In this document: in pieces, positions 54,324 through 63,365 of the stretch | Layout: each line of letters starts with the position of its first letter | How positions within the stretch are numbered: the stretch's first letter is position 1 | Source of the DNA: Oceanibaculum pacificum | GTDB lineage: Bacteria > Pseudomonadota > Alphaproteobacteria > Oceanibaculales > Oceanibaculaceae | Assembly (NCBI RefSeq): GCF_001618175.1 | Contig: NZ_LPXN01000001.1 | Span: forward strand, 1 to 64,000 | DNA: 64,000 bases | Direction of reading: 5' to 3' | Program-made: the position numbers and the translations under genes | Notes under the pieces: model-generated | Databases searched by the model: none | Told to the model about the DNA's origin: nothing | Seen by the model: only the letters and a program-made list of their open reading frames with translations

Positions 54324-54348
54324 TAAAAAGCTGATATATTGCTTTTTA
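54324..54348. terminator. AT-rich bidirectional terminator between hslU and xre
   Basis: TAAAAAGC (54324-54331), a 9-nt loop, GCTTTTTA (54341-54348): 8-bp perfect repeat whose arms supply A- and T-runs to both strands, 9 bases past the xre stop. The GC content of the stem is low, so its strength is moderate. Confidence 0.5.
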
Positions 54349-54356
54349 TCGAACTG

Positions 54357-54728
54357 TCATTCCGGCTGGACAGGCTCGTCCCGTTCGATTTGGGCGATCA
54401 GCGCTACCAGGCGGTCGCGATCCAGATCGGCGATTCTGCGGGCAAGCAGATGGGCGAGACGGGTGGCTTCCGGCGGCAGCCCGGCGGTATCGATCACCAC
54501 GCGCGGATGGGAGGTTTCGGCCAGCCGCTTCAGCGCCTCGGCATCGTCCCAGATCAGCCCGAAATAGCCGCAGATCTGGTGGATCAGCCCATCCGTCGGC
54601 CGGCCGCGATGGCCATGCTCCAGGGCCGACAGATAGGCGGAGGAAACCTGCAAGGCCGCCGCCATCTGCTTCAGCGTGCCGCCGCGCTCGGCGCGCAGAT
54701 CGCGCAGTTTCTGGCCGAAGGGGGTCAT
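54357..54728 (-). CDS. XRE-family helix-turn-helix regulator
   Basis: 123 residues. The N-terminal HTH (about 4-65) includes FGQKLRDLRAERGGTLKQMAAALQVSSAYLSALEHGHRGRPT; the rest is a helical domain with ATRLAHLLARRIADLDRDRLVALIAQIE. Ligand and targets unknown. ATG 54728 overlaps the smr stop (ATGA). It is the last gene of lutABC-smr-xre, so it may act on the lut genes, though no site was found. Confidence 0.88.
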   Translation of the reverse strand: MTPFGQKLRDLRAERGGTLKQMAAALQVSSAYLSALEHGHRGRPTDGLIHQICGYFGLIWDDAEALKRLAETSHPRVVIDTAGLPPEATRLAHLLARRIADLDRDRLVALIAQIERDEPVQPE

Positions 54729-55348
54729 GCCTCCTCCCGCATCCGCCGCAGCAGGATATAGAGCGCGCCGCTGCCGCCATCCTTCAGCTGGGCCGGCGTG
54801 AAGGCCAGCACCTTATCGCGATTGCCGGCCTCGTTCAGCCAGCGCGGCACCTCGCGTTTCAGCACGCCGGTCTCGTAGCGGCCGAATTCGTCGCGCTTGG
54901 TGCCCTTGCCGGTGATCACCAGCACGCAGCGCAGGCCGCGCGCCTGCGAGCGGGCAATGAAGCCGTTCAGCGCCGCATGCGCCATATCCTGGGTCATGCC
55001 GTGCAGATCGATGCGCGCCTCGATCTCCATCTGGCCGCGCTTCAGGCGAAGCTGGCTGCGCTTGTCGAGGCCGGGCGCGCGGTCATGCTTCAGCTCCGGC
55101 AGCTTCACCGGCGCCTTGACCGGGGGCGCGGGGGGCTGGGGCAGCGGATCGTCCTTCGGCACCCGGCCGCGCTTGCGCTTGGCGGGCGACACGCCTTCGG
55201 CCATCGGCGCGGTTGGCACCGGCTCCACATCGGGCGGCAGATCGAGCGCGCCGAGGCGCCTCTTGGCCTTTTCCGCCAGCGGCTTGGCGTCCTTCACGAC
55301 GAGGCGGAACAGGGCTGCCTCGTCCTTCGTCGCGCGCCGCCGAGCCAT
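54725..55348 (-). CDS. Smr-domain protein (MutS2 C-terminal-type nuclease domain)
   Basis: 207 residues. A basic, proline-rich N-terminal half (about 1-105) and an Smr domain (about 110-207) with IDLHGMTQDMAHAALNGFIARSQARGLRCVLVITGKG and the DGGSGALYILLRR tail. Smr domains bind or nick nucleic acids. Typical place in alphaproteobacteria, after mltA and near hslU. ATG 55348 is 3 bases after the lutC stop; TTG 55354 overlaps it and is an alternative. Confidence 0.9.
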   Translation of the reverse strand: MARRRATKDEAALFRLVVKDAKPLAEKAKRRLGALDLPPDVEPVPTAPMAEGVSPAKRKRGRVPKDDPLPQPPAPPVKAPVKLPELKHDRAPGLDKRSQLRLKRGQMEIEARIDLHGMTQDMAHAALNGFIARSQARGLRCVLVITGKGTKRDEFGRYETGVLKREVPRWLNEAGNRDKVLAFTPAQLKDGGSGALYILLRRMREEA

Positions 55349-55350
55349 GG

Positions 55351-56031
55351 TCAATCGTCGATCAGAACGATATGCAGCCGCCGGGGACCGTGCGCGCCCA
55401 TCAGGATTTTCTGTTCGATATCGCCGGTGCGCGACGGGCCGGTGATATAATTCACCGTGCGCGGAAGCTGGCCCGGATAGGCCTCCCGCAGCTTCTTCCA
55501 GCCATCCTCATAGGCGCCCACGACCTGGCTGGCCTTCAGCACCACCATATGGGTCTCGGGCAGCAGGTTCAGCGTGGTCGGCGTGCCGGGGCCGGAGGTC
55601 AGCATCAGCGTGCCGGTCTCCGCCACGCCGGCAAAGGCCGGGGTGACGCTGACGGCGTCCGGTTCCTCGGCGCGGCCGGTCTTGATGGTCAGCGTCTTCT
55701 TCCGCGCCCAAGGCAGGCCGGTCAGCCATTCGTCCGGGGCGAGACGCAATTCCGCCGGCAGATTGTGCTGCTTCAGATAGTCGGCGACCGCCTCGGGCAC
55801 ATCGGCCGCGCTGGCCACCCGGCTGACGGTGGTCTGCACGCCTTCCGCCATCTCGACGAAAAGCCGCACCTGGTCGGCATGCGGGCGCTGGGCGCGCTGC
55901 GGGATCAGGTTCGGCTGCGAATTCTCCAGCCGGCGGGTCAGTGCTTCGGCCTGCTCGCCCTCGATCTTGGTGCGGCCGAGAGACCGGCGGATCCCGGCCA
56001 GGATCTGGTCGCGTGACGACATGTCGGGCAT
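55351..56031 (-). CDS. lutC: Lactate utilization protein LutC (LUD domain)
   Basis: 226 residues with an LUD domain (about 60-222): VTPAFAGVAETGTLMLTSGPGTPTTLNLLPETHMVVL, VNYITGPSRTGDIEQKILMGAHGPRRLHIVLID. LutC completes the LutABC complex that oxidises L-lactate to pyruvate. ATG 56031 overlaps the lutB stop (ATGA). Confidence 0.93.
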   Translation of the reverse strand: MPDMSSRDQILAGIRRSLGRTKIEGEQAEALTRRLENSQPNLIPQRAQRPHADQVRLFVEMAEGVQTTVSRVASAADVPEAVADYLKQHNLPAELRLAPDEWLTGLPWARKKTLTIKTGRAEEPDAVSVTPAFAGVAETGTLMLTSGPGTPTTLNLLPETHMVVLKASQVVGAYEDGWKKLREAYPGQLPRTVNYITGPSRTGDIEQKILMGAHGPRRLHIVLIDD

Positions 56032-57452
56032 CAGGCGGCCCTCTTTTTATCGCGGTAGAGTTGCTGGAAGGTGCGGCCCTGCGGCGCCGGCATGTCGCGC
56101 ACGGAGGTCCAGCCGCCGGCCAGCGGCAGGCTCTTGAATCGCCCCTTATCCTTGCCGAACCGACCCAGCACCCGCATGGCGAGGCCGGTGACCGCTTGGT
56201 ACAGCGCCGGCCGCTTGGCGAAGAAGGCCCAGAGGCCGAGGCCGGCGCGGAAGGTGCCCGGCGACAGCTTCTTCTCGAACTCGCGCTTGCGCCATTGCCG
56301 CATCATCTTCGGCAGCGGAATGCGCATCGGGCACACGCTTTCGCAGCGTCCGCAGAAAGTGGAGGCGTTCGGCAGGTGCCCGGCCTCCTGCACGCCGACC
56401 AGGGTGGGTGTCAGCACCGCGCCCATCGGACCGGGATAGACCCAGCCATAGGCATGGCCGCCAACGGCGCTATAGACCGGGCAGTGATTCATGCAGGCAG
56501 CGCAGCGGATACAGCGCAGCATCTCCTGGAACTCGGTGCCCAGCATGGCGCTGCGGCCATTATCCAGCAGCACGACATGATACTGCTCCGGCCCATCCAG
56601 ATCCTCCGGCCGCTTCGGTCCGGTGGAGAAGGTGGTGTAGACCGACATTTCCTGGCCCGTCGCGGAGCGCGCCAGCAGGCGGAAGATGGTCGCCGCATCG
56701 TCCAGCGTCGGCACCACTTTTTCCAGGCTGGCCAGCACGATATGGATTTTCGGCAGGGTCTGGGTGAGGTCGCCGTTGCCCTCGTTGGTGACGATGACGG
56801 TGGAGCCTGTCTCGGCGATCAGAAAGTTCGCCCCGGTAATACCGACATCGGCGTCGATGAACCTGTTCCGTAGTTTCGCGCGCGCCTCGTCGAGCAACTG
56901 GCGCGGTTCCGACAGCGGCCGGTCCACCGGCAGGTCGTTATGAATCTTGCGGAAGCTTTCCTCGACGTCGGTCTGGTTCAGATGCACCGCCGGCGCGATG
57001 ATGTGGCTTGGCGGTTCCTTGCGGATCTGGATGATGTATTCGCCGAGATCGGTCTCGATCGGCTCGATCCCGCTTTCCTCCAGGAAATCGTTCAGCGCGA
57101 TTTCCTCGGCGATCATCGACTTGCCCTTGGTGACCGTCTTTGCATCCACGGAACGGCAGATTTCCAGGATTTTCTCGCGCGCCTCCTGCGGCGTGCGCGC
57201 CCAATGCACATGGCCGCCATTCTGGATCACCTTCGATTCGAAGCGCTCGAGATAGAAGTCGATATGCTCCAGCGTATGGTTCTTGATGTCGCGGCCCAGA
57301 TCGCGCAGCGTCTCGAACTCCGGCAGCTTGTCGATGGCCGCCAGGCGCTTGTCCTGGAACCCCGACCGCATATTGCCGAGCGCGCGTTGCAGGCGTTCGT
57401 CATGCAGCGCAGTGGTGGCGTTGCTCTTAAAGGCGTGGCTGGTGGGCTTCAT
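56031..57452 (-). CDS. lutB: Lactate utilization iron-sulfur protein LutB
   Basis: 473 residues: an LUD domain (about 75-300) and two 4Fe-4S ferredoxin motifs, CIRCAACMNHCPVY near 310-325 and CGRCESVCPMRIP near 366-380, then a C-terminal DUF3390-type helical region. LutB relays electrons in L-lactate oxidation. ATG 57452 follows the lutA stop by 9 bases. No lactate permease or LldR regulator adjoins the operon. Confidence 0.95.
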   Translation of the reverse strand: MKPTSHAFKSNATTALHDERLQRALGNMRSGFQDKRLAAIDKLPEFETLRDLGRDIKNHTLEHIDFYLERFESKVIQNGGHVHWARTPQEAREKILEICRSVDAKTVTKGKSMIAEEIALNDFLEESGIEPIETDLGEYIIQIRKEPPSHIIAPAVHLNQTDVEESFRKIHNDLPVDRPLSEPRQLLDEARAKLRNRFIDADVGITGANFLIAETGSTVIVTNEGNGDLTQTLPKIHIVLASLEKVVPTLDDAATIFRLLARSATGQEMSVYTTFSTGPKRPEDLDGPEQYHVVLLDNGRSAMLGTEFQEMLRCIRCAACMNHCPVYSAVGGHAYGWVYPGPMGAVLTPTLVGVQEAGHLPNASTFCGRCESVCPMRIPLPKMMRQWRKREFEKKLSPGTFRAGLGLWAFFAKRPALYQAVTGLAMRVLGRFGKDKGRFKSLPLAGGWTSVRDMPAPQGRTFQQLYRDKKRAA

Positions 57453-57461
57453 GGCCGTCCC

Positions 57462-58253
57462 CTATTTCGCGTCGCCGATGGGCGCGTCGCCGGTCATACC
57501 GGCCAGCACCTCGGCGACATGCCGCACGCGAACTTTCTCGCCGCGCCGCTTCAGCTTGCCGGCCATGTTCAGCAGGCAGCCGAGATCACCGGCCAGCAAC
57601 GTGTCCGCGCCGGTGCGGGCGATATCCTCCGCTTTGTCGGTGACCATGCGGTCGGAAATCTCGGGATATTTGATGCAGAAGGTGCCGCCGAAACCGCAGC
57701 AGATCTCCGAACCGGGCAGCTCCTTCAGCGTCAGCCCATCGACCGAGCCGAGCAGCCGGCGCGGCTGCTGTTTCACCCCCAGCTCGCGCAGGCCGGAACA
57801 GCTATCGTGATAGGTGACGGTGCCGTCATAGCGGGCCTCGACGCGCTGCATTCCCATCACATCGACCAGAAAGGACATCAGCTCATGCGTGCGGCGCGCC
57901 AGATGATGCGCGCGCGGCCCCCATTCGGCGTCGTCCTTGAACAGCTCGGGATAATGCTCGTGGATCATGCCGGCGCAGGAGCCTGACGGCGCCACAACGT
58001 AATCATAGCCCTCGAAGGCCTGGATCGTGTTGCGGGCAATGTCGCGGGTGTCGCCGAAATCGCCGGAATTATAGGCCGGCTGGCCACAGCAGGTCTGCGC
58101 CTCCGGCACCTCGACACGGCAGCCAGCCTCTTCCAGCAACTTGATCGCGGCGAAGCCGACGGAGGGGCGGAACAGATCGACGAGGCAGGTGACGAACAGA
58201 GCCACCCGGGGATTTTCCGGGCGGGGGGGATGGGCTGGCATGTCCTCGGCCAT
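57462..58253 (-). CDS. lutA: Lactate utilization protein LutA (Fe-S oxidoreductase)
   Basis: 263 residues from ATG 58253, which has AGGAAG 6-11 bases upstream; the open frame extends to 58319. Two cysteine-rich CCG motifs typical of the GlpC/LutA family: VPEAQTCCGQPAYNSGD and EICCGFGGTFCIKYPEIS. First gene of lutABC in this window; 85 bases after mltA on the same strand, so read-through is possible. Confidence 0.94.
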   Translation of the reverse strand: MAEDMPAHPPRPENPRVALFVTCLVDLFRPSVGFAAIKLLEEAGCRVEVPEAQTCCGQPAYNSGDFGDTRDIARNTIQAFEGYDYVVAPSGSCAGMIHEHYPELFKDDAEWGPRAHHLARRTHELMSFLVDVMGMQRVEARYDGTVTYHDSCSGLRELGVKQQPRRLLGSVDGLTLKELPGSEICCGFGGTFCIKYPEISDRMVTDKAEDIARTGADTLLAGDLGCLLNMAGKLKRRGEKVRVRHVAEVLAGMTGDAPIGDAK

Positions 58254-58338
58254 GGTGGCTTCCTGGCTTTTGCGGGCTTTGTTGGAAGCTAAAATGACGG
58301 TTGTCGGCTGGCTTGACAAGCTGGGCCGGTATTACCAC

Positions 58339-59511
58339 TCAGCTGGCTGGCGTCAGCGCCTTGGGCAGCAGCAGATAATAGGACCCGCCGGACTTCATGC
58401 GGCCGGCCCGGTCCGCCGCCTGGTCGCCATGCCCCCAGAACAGATCGCCGCGCACCGGCCCGCGGATCGCGCCGCCGACATCCTGGGCGATCACCAGCTG
58501 GCGCAGCCGGGGCGCGCCGGCGTCGGGATGCTCCGCATCGAGCCAGACCGGCGTGCCGAGCGGCACGAAGCGACGATCCACCGCCAGGCTGCGCAGCGGT
58601 GTCAGCGCCACGCCCTGCGCCCCGACCGGCCCTTCGCCCGATAGCTCGCGGAAGAAGACGTAGGATGGGTTGGAGTTCATGATCTCGTCGGCCCGGCCGG
58701 GATTGGCGGCCAGCCAGGCGCGGATCGACTGCATCGAGACATTCTCGCGCGACAGCTCGCCCTTGGCGATCAGCTCGCGGCCGATGGCGACATAGGGGTG
58801 GCCATTCTGCCCGGCATAGCCGACCCGAACCACCTTGCCATCAGGCAGCTGCACCCGGCCCGAGCCCTGGATCTGCAGAAAGAACGCGTCCACCGGATCA
58901 TCGACCCAGAGAATTTCAAGCCGTTTGCTGTCCAGGGCGCCGCCGACGATTTGAGCGCGATCCTCGTAAGGCTTCAAATTGCCGTCGATCACCCGCCCGG
59001 CAATGCGCTGGCCCTTCAACTCATCGCGGAACTGGCCGAGATCGACCATCACCAGATCGTCCGGCCGGCGGTGCAGCGGCACGGAATAACGGCTGGTGCG
59101 GGTCAGCGAGCCGTTCAGCTCCGCCTCGTAATAGCCAGTGAAAAGACCGTCGGGATTGCCGTTATTGGCGGCGCGGTAAGGCTGGAACCAGGTTTCAAAG
59201 AACTGCCGCACGGCCTGCGGATTATTCGGCAGCGAGGCCGCCGCCTCGCAAGCCGGCAGCCAGTCGCCGATCACGCCGAACCGGCCGTCGGAACCGAAGG
59301 CGCGGTCGGCCGGCTGGCGCTTTAGCCGGTCGCAGGATTTCAGCAGGGCTGGCAGGGCGGCAACCTGATCGTCGGCCGTCCAGCCCGGCAAATCGCCAGG
59401 GGCAACCGTCGTCAGGGTCAGCGCATCGGGCGGCGGCGCGGGGGGCTTAGCCTGTTCGCAGGCGGCCAGAGACAGGGCGCAGCCGACAATCAGGCTCCAG
59501 GCTTTCCGCAT
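58339..59511 (-). CDS. mltA: Membrane-bound lytic murein transglycosylase A
   Basis: 390 residues with a lipobox LAAC (Cys18) and the MltA domain plus 3D domain: FTGYYEAELNGS, FFLQIQGSGRVQLPDG, RVGYAGQNGHPYVAIGREL, VAIAQ-type LVIAQDVGGAIRGPVRGDLFWGHG near 345-368 with the catalytic Asp. It cleaves peptidoglycan to anhydromuropeptides, substrates of AmpG-like import. ATG 59511, 8 bases after the Tim44-like stop. Confidence 0.95.
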   Translation of the reverse strand: MRKAWSLIVGCALSLAACEQAKPPAPPPDALTLTTVAPGDLPGWTADDQVAALPALLKSCDRLKRQPADRAFGSDGRFGVIGDWLPACEAAASLPNNPQAVRQFFETWFQPYRAANNGNPDGLFTGYYEAELNGSLTRTSRYSVPLHRRPDDLVMVDLGQFRDELKGQRIAGRVIDGNLKPYEDRAQIVGGALDSKRLEILWVDDPVDAFFLQIQGSGRVQLPDGKVVRVGYAGQNGHPYVAIGRELIAKGELSRENVSMQSIRAWLAANPGRADEIMNSNPSYVFFRELSGEGPVGAQGVALTPLRSLAVDRRFVPLGTPVWLDAEHPDAGAPRLRQLVIAQDVGGAIRGPVRGDLFWGHGDQAADRAGRMKSGGSYYLLLPKALTPAS

Positions 59512-59519
59512 GGCCGCGC

Positions 59520-60191
59520 TCAGTTCGGCGTGCGGGTGGCGACCAGCAGCCAGTTCGGATCGTCGGAACGCGTGTCGCGGGCGAAGGTCCAGATATCGAC
59601 GATGGTTTCGATTTCGTCCGGGGTGCCGTCGACGAGCCTGCCCTCGGCATCCTGGGTGACGTTGATCTGCTCGCTGACGAACTCCACCGTGATCTGGGCC
59701 TCACTGCCCCGCATCGCCGCTTCGGTGATATCGGCGGCCTTCATCGACACCAGCGTGGTCTGCAGGGTTTCCCCGCGTTGCGCGCGCTGTTCGATGGCGG
59801 CGGCGAAGCGGTCATAGACCTCATCGGCCAGCAAGGGGCGCAGCGCATCCTTGTCGCCGCGGGCGAAGGCGTCGACAATCATCTCGAATGCCGCGCGGGC
59901 ACCGCTGGCGAAATATTTCTCGTCAAAGCTGGGGTCGGCGATCTTAACCTGGGTGAGCGCGGCGGCGAGGGAGCCCGGCGGGGCCGGCTCTTGCTCCGGC
60001 AGCCCGTCGCGGCGCGGCAATTTCACCACATTCTCGGAATCGCCGTCTTGCGTGGGGCGCGGCTGAAACTGATCGGGGCGCTCGCGCTCGTTACCGGTGC
60101 GCCGGCCCAGCACGCTGCGCAGACGCAGGATAAGAAAAGCGGCCACCATCGCGAAGAAAATGATGTCCAGAAAAGGAAATCCGTCGCCCAT
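59520..60191 (-). CDS. Tim44/TimA family protein
   Basis: 223 residues: an N-terminal membrane helix (about 8-24, FLDIIFFAMVAAFLILRL), a charged linker, and a Tim44-like domain (about 80-222) with FDEKYFASGARAAFEMIVDAFARGDKDALRPLLADEVYDRFAAAIEQR and the ending DDPNWLLVATRTPN. In alphaproteobacteria TimA is the relative of the mitochondrial Tim44; role in membrane-protein handling is proposed. ATG 60191. Divergent from fxsA across two tandem hairpins. Confidence 0.92.
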   Translation of the reverse strand: MGDGFPFLDIIFFAMVAAFLILRLRSVLGRRTGNERERPDQFQPRPTQDGDSENVVKLPRRDGLPEQEPAPPGSLAAALTQVKIADPSFDEKYFASGARAAFEMIVDAFARGDKDALRPLLADEVYDRFAAAIEQRAQRGETLQTTLVSMKAADITEAAMRGSEAQITVEFVSEQINVTQDAEGRLVDGTPDEIETIVDIWTFARDTRSDDPNWLLVATRTPN

Positions 60192-60256
60192 TCTGTCCTT
60201 CGGGCCGGCCTTGCTGGACCTATACCCGCCCTATGCGCTAAGTACGTGGATATATG

Positions 60257-60298
60257 CCGTCGGCAACACGAACCGACGGGACGATGATTGCCATCGTC
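60257..60298. other. Two adjacent hairpins upstream of fxsA
   Basis: First: CCGTCGG (60257-60263), 9-nt loop, CCGACGG (60273-60279). Second, directly abutting: GACGATG (60280-60286), loop ATTGC, CATCGTC (60292-60298). They lie in the divergent Tim44/fxsA gap, 42 bases before the fxsA ATG. Role unknown. Confidence 0.55.
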
Positions 60299-60340
60299 GC
60301 CGTAATCCCTACATAGGCGTGACCGACCGAAAGAGCAAGC

Positions 60341-60901
60341 ATGCGCCTATTTCTGTTTCTTATTCTTCTCGCCATTCCGTTCACGGAAATCGCGGTGTTC
60401 ATCCAGGTGGGCGACGCCATCGGTGTCTGGCCCACAATCGCGCTATGTCTGCTGACCGCCCTGGCGGGCAGCTTTCTGTTGCGGCAGCAGGGCCTCGCCA
60501 CCCTGGCCCGGGCTCGCGCCCAGATCGATCAAGGCAAGATGCCGGTGGGCGAGATGCTGCACGGCCTTGCCCTTATGCTGGCCGGCGCGCTGCTGATCGT
60601 GCCCGGCTTCGTCACCGATACGGTGGGGCTGCTGCTGTTCCTGCCGGCTTTCCGGCGATTTCTGATGGGCGGTCTGCTGGCCGGCGCGCTGAAGAATGCC
60701 GAGGTGCATGTCGCCGGCGGCGGGTTCCAGGGGGCACGCCCCCAACGGGGGAGGGGAACGGTGATCGACGGCGATTACCAGGATGTCACGCCGCCCGAAC
60801 CCGGCGCGCCGGACGCCAATTCGCCCTGGCGCCATTTGCCGCCAGGAAATGAGCCGGATGCCGATTCCCCGGATGCCGATTCCAAGGGAGACAAGAAATG
60901 A
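60341..60901 (+). CDS. FxsA family membrane protein
   Basis: 186 residues with about three or four membrane helices (RLFLFLILLAIPFTEIAVFIQVG, IALCLLTALAGSFLLRQQG, HGLALMLAGALLIVPGFVTDTVGLLLFLPAF), the FxsA pattern; E. coli FxsA suppresses T7 phage exclusion by F plasmid. The C-terminal cytoplasmic tail has an exact 15-bp duplication at 60854-60883. ATG 60341. Its TGA overlaps the next ATG. Confidence 0.92.
   Translation: MRLFLFLILLAIPFTEIAVFIQVGDAIGVWPTIALCLLTALAGSFLLRQQGLATLARARAQIDQGKMPVGEMLHGLALMLAGALLIVPGFVTDTVGLLLFLPAFRRFLMGGLLAGALKNAEVHVAGGGFQGARPQRGRGTVIDGDYQDVTPPEPGAPDANSPWRHLPPGNEPDADSPDADSKGDKK
60854..60883 (+). repeat. Exact 15-bp tandem duplication in the fxsA tail
   Basis: CCGGATGCCGATTCC occurs at 60854-60868 and again at 60869-60883 without mismatch. 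It encodes PDADS twice and keeps the frame; identity suggests a recent duplication in a disordered tail. Confidence 0.85.
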
Positions 60902-61458
60902 TACTGGTCCGTCACGGGCAGTCCGAGTTCAACGTGCATTTCGCCAAGACGCGCCAGGATCCCGGCATCGCCGACCCTTCGCTGACCGATGAAGGCCGCC
61001 GGCAAGCCGCCCAGGCAGCGGAAGTGGTGCGCGCGTTCGATATTCGCCATGTTATGGCCAGCCCCTTTACCCGCGCGCTGCAAACCGCCGAGATCATCGC
61101 CGGCGCGCTGAAGCTGCCGGTCGAAATCGAGCCGCTGGTGCATGAGCATGCCGCCTTCGTCTGTGATATCGGCACGCCGGCCAGCGAGCTGGGCAAGCGC
61201 TGGCCGGGCTGGCGCTTCGACCATCTGCCGGAGCGATGGTGGCCGGAGGCCGAGGAAGAGCATGAGATGCTATCGCGCTGCGAGCGCTTCCGCGACCGCA
61301 TGGCCACGGCGGAGTTTTACGACCATACCGTCATCGTCAGCCATTGGGGCTTCATTCGCGGCCTGACCGGCTTGCGCGTCACCAATGGCGCGGTGGTGCG
61401 GGTGGCAAAGCAGGGCGAGGCGGAATTGCTGCATCCGCTGGAGGCGGCCCTTTCATAA
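60898..61458 (+). CDS. Histidine phosphatase family protein
   Basis: 186 residues of the phosphoglycerate mutase-like superfamily: RHGQSEFN (Arg5-His6) phospho-acceptor motif at the N-terminus, MASPFTRALQTAEIIAGAL, and the second His in VIVSHWGFIRGL. Substrate unknown. ATG 60898 overlaps the fxsA stop (ATGA) with GGGAG upstream. A second, CobC-like member of the superfamily is at 32564. Confidence 0.92.
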   Translation: MILVRHGQSEFNVHFAKTRQDPGIADPSLTDEGRRQAAQAAEVVRAFDIRHVMASPFTRALQTAEIIAGALKLPVEIEPLVHEHAAFVCDIGTPASELGKRWPGWRFDHLPERWWPEAEEEHEMLSRCERFRDRMATAEFYDHTVIVSHWGFIRGLTGLRVTNGAVVRVAKQGEAELLHPLEAALS

Positions 61459-61543
61459 CAGGGCCGCGCTTGCCCCCCGCCTGCATTCCGTGTTAGCGAC
61501 CGGCTACCTCCGTTTCAAGCATTCCGCGAAGAGAGTTTGTCCC

Positions 61544-62041
61544 ATGACCGAAGACACCGCAGACCAGGGCCAGGAACAGCAGACGGCCCAGGCAGGCGCG
61601 CTGCCCATCGTCGTGCATGCGCAATATGTGAAGGATCTGTCCTTCGAGAATCCGAATGCGCCGATGAGCCTGCAGCCCTCCGACAAGCAGCCGGACGTGT
61701 CGGTGAAGGTCGATGTCCAGGCCCGCCGCCTGCGTCAGGACGACCCGGTGTTCGAAGTGTCGCTGATCATCAATGCGGAGACCAAGAAGGACGATCAGCA
61801 GCTGTTCCTGATGGAGCTGACCTATGGCGGCATCTTCTCGATGCGCGGTGCGGCGGAAGAACATCTGCATCCGCTGGTGATGATCGAGTGTCCGCGCCTG
61901 CTGTTCCCGTTCGTCCGCGCCATCGTCGCTGAGACGTCGCGCGACGGCGGTTTCCCGCCGCTGATGCTGCAGCCGATAGACTTTGTGGAGCTGTATCGCC
62001 GTCGCATCGCGCAGGGCGACCAGCCGGTCGGCCACGCTTAA
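61544..62041 (+). CDS. secB: Protein-export chaperone SecB
   Basis: 165 residues, tetrameric export chaperone that hands preproteins to SecA. Family motifs: YVKDLSFENPNAP, VKVDVQARRLRQDDPVFEVSLIINAETK, TYGGIFSM, PRLLFPFVRAIVAETSRDGGFPPLMLQPIDFVELY. ATG 61544 follows GAAGAGAG; the open frame to 61385 is not family-like. Convergent with dnaQ. Confidence 0.97.
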   Translation: MTEDTADQGQEQQTAQAGALPIVVHAQYVKDLSFENPNAPMSLQPSDKQPDVSVKVDVQARRLRQDDPVFEVSLIINAETKKDDQQLFLMELTYGGIFSMRGAAEEHLHPLVMIECPRLLFPFVRAIVAETSRDGGFPPLMLQPIDFVELYRRRIAQGDQPVGHA

Positions 62042-62059
62042 GCGCCGGAATAGCGGGGC

Positions 62060-62743
62060 CTATTCCCGCAGCCAGATCGGGTCTTTGATCTTGGCGATCA
62101 TGGCGGCGTGGGCGGCCAGTTCGGCCTCGCTGAGGAGATGCGGCCGGGGCGGGCGCTTTTGGCGCACCTCTTCGAGCTGCTGCGATTCGGCGACACTGAT
62201 CTGCTCGCCAGCCGCCAGCAGCAGGCCGGGCTCGCGACCGCCAATCAGCTCCAGGTAAACCCCGGCCAGCAGATCGGCGTCGACCAGCGCGCCATGCAGA
62301 TCGCGATGGGTGTTGTCGATGCCGAAGCGGCGGCACAGCGCATCCAGGCTGGCCTGCGCGCCGGGGAATTTGCGCCGGGCAATCATCAGCGTATCCACCG
62401 CCCGGTCCGACGGCAGGACCGCATGGCCCAGGGCTGAAATCTCGGCATTTATGAAGCGCATGTCGAATTCGGCATTGTGGATCACTAGCCTCGCATCGCC
62501 GATGAACTCCAGGAACGCATCGCAGATTTCCGCGAATTTCGGGTAGCCGGCAAGGAAATCGGCCGACAGGCCGTGGACCTTGAAAGCCTCCTCCGGCATG
62601 TCGCGCTCGGGATTGATATATTGCTGGTAGGTACGGCCCGTCGGCAGATGGTTATCCAGCTCGACACAGGCGATTTCGACGATGCGGTGGCCGGCCTTCG
62701 GGTCGAGGCCGGTGGTTTCCGTATCAAGGACGATTTCGCGCAT
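62060..62743 (-). CDS. dnaQ: DNA polymerase III epsilon subunit (3'-5' proofreading exonuclease)
   Basis: 227 residues of the DnaQ family: Exo[21 protein letters not shown], Exo[11 protein letters not shown], Exo[18 protein letters not shown]. The acidic residues for two metals are present. ATG 62743 lies within the coaE 3' end (20-base overlap), so translation is coupled. The proofreading subunit clusters with coaE and maf as usual in this class. Confidence 0.96.
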   Translation of the reverse strand: MREIVLDTETTGLDPKAGHRIVEIACVELDNHLPTGRTYQQYINPERDMPEEAFKVHGLSADFLAGYPKFAEICDAFLEFIGDARLVIHNAEFDMRFINAEISALGHAVLPSDRAVDTLMIARRKFPGAQASLDALCRRFGIDNTHRDLHGALVDADLLAGVYLELIGGREPGLLLAAGEQISVAESQQLEEVRQKRPPRPHLLSEAELAAHAAMIAKIKDPIWLRE

Positions 62744-63365
62744 GGCGGCTCCGGTGGCGAGGGGGGCGGCGAGGGGGGTTGCGTTTCAGGAGTCTGACGA
62801 TCCGTTTCAGCTGACGCAAGCTCTCTGCGCGGCTGAGGCCCGTGGTGACGACGAAATCCGCCCGCCGGCGCTTTTCGGCATCGGGAATTTGCTTGGCCAG
62901 GATCGCGCGATATTTCGCCGGCGTCATTCCCGGCCGGCGCAGCACCCGCATCGCCTGGATGCGGGCCGGCGCGCTGACCACGATCACGGCATCGACCCGC
63001 CATTCGCCGCCCGTCTCATACAGCAGCGGTATGTCCAGCACGGCCATTTTGCGACGGCGCAGCCGCATCTGCCGCAGGAACCGGCGCTCCGCCTGGCGAA
63101 CCATCGGGTGCAGGATCCGCTCCAGCCGGCGCAGCTTTTCCGGATTGCCGAACACGAGGGCGCCAAGGGCGGCACGGTCGACCGCGCCTTGCTTCACCAC
63201 CCCCGGAAACGCCACCTCGACCACCGGAACCGCAGCACCACCCTTGCCGAGCAGCCGGTGCACCGCCGCATCGGCATCGTGCACCGGAACCCCGAGGGAC
63301 CGCAGCATCGCGGCCGCCGTGCTTTTGCCCATGCCGATGGAACCGGTGAGGCCAAGCCGGATCAT
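62724..63365 (-). CDS. coaE: Dephospho-CoA kinase
   Basis: Last step of coenzyme A synthesis. 213 residues: P-loop [12 protein letters not shown] near the N-terminus, the [10 protein letters not shown] region, [39 protein letters not shown] 63365 overlaps the maf stop (ATGA). The open frame continues antisense-free upstream inside maf but that part is not coding in this frame. The C-terminal tail is unusually Arg/Pro-rich, in the part overlapping dnaQ. Confidence 0.95.
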   Translation of the reverse strand: MIRLGLTGSIGMGKSTAAAMLRSLGVPVHDADAAVHRLLGKGGAAVPVVEVAFPGVVKQGAVDRAALGALVFGNPEKLRRLERILHPMVRQAERRFLRQMRLRRRKMAVLDIPLLYETGGEWRVDAVIVVSAPARIQAMRVLRRPGMTPAKYRAILAKQIPDAEKRRRADFVVTTGLSRAESLRQLKRIVRLLKRNPPRRPPRHRSRHARNRP

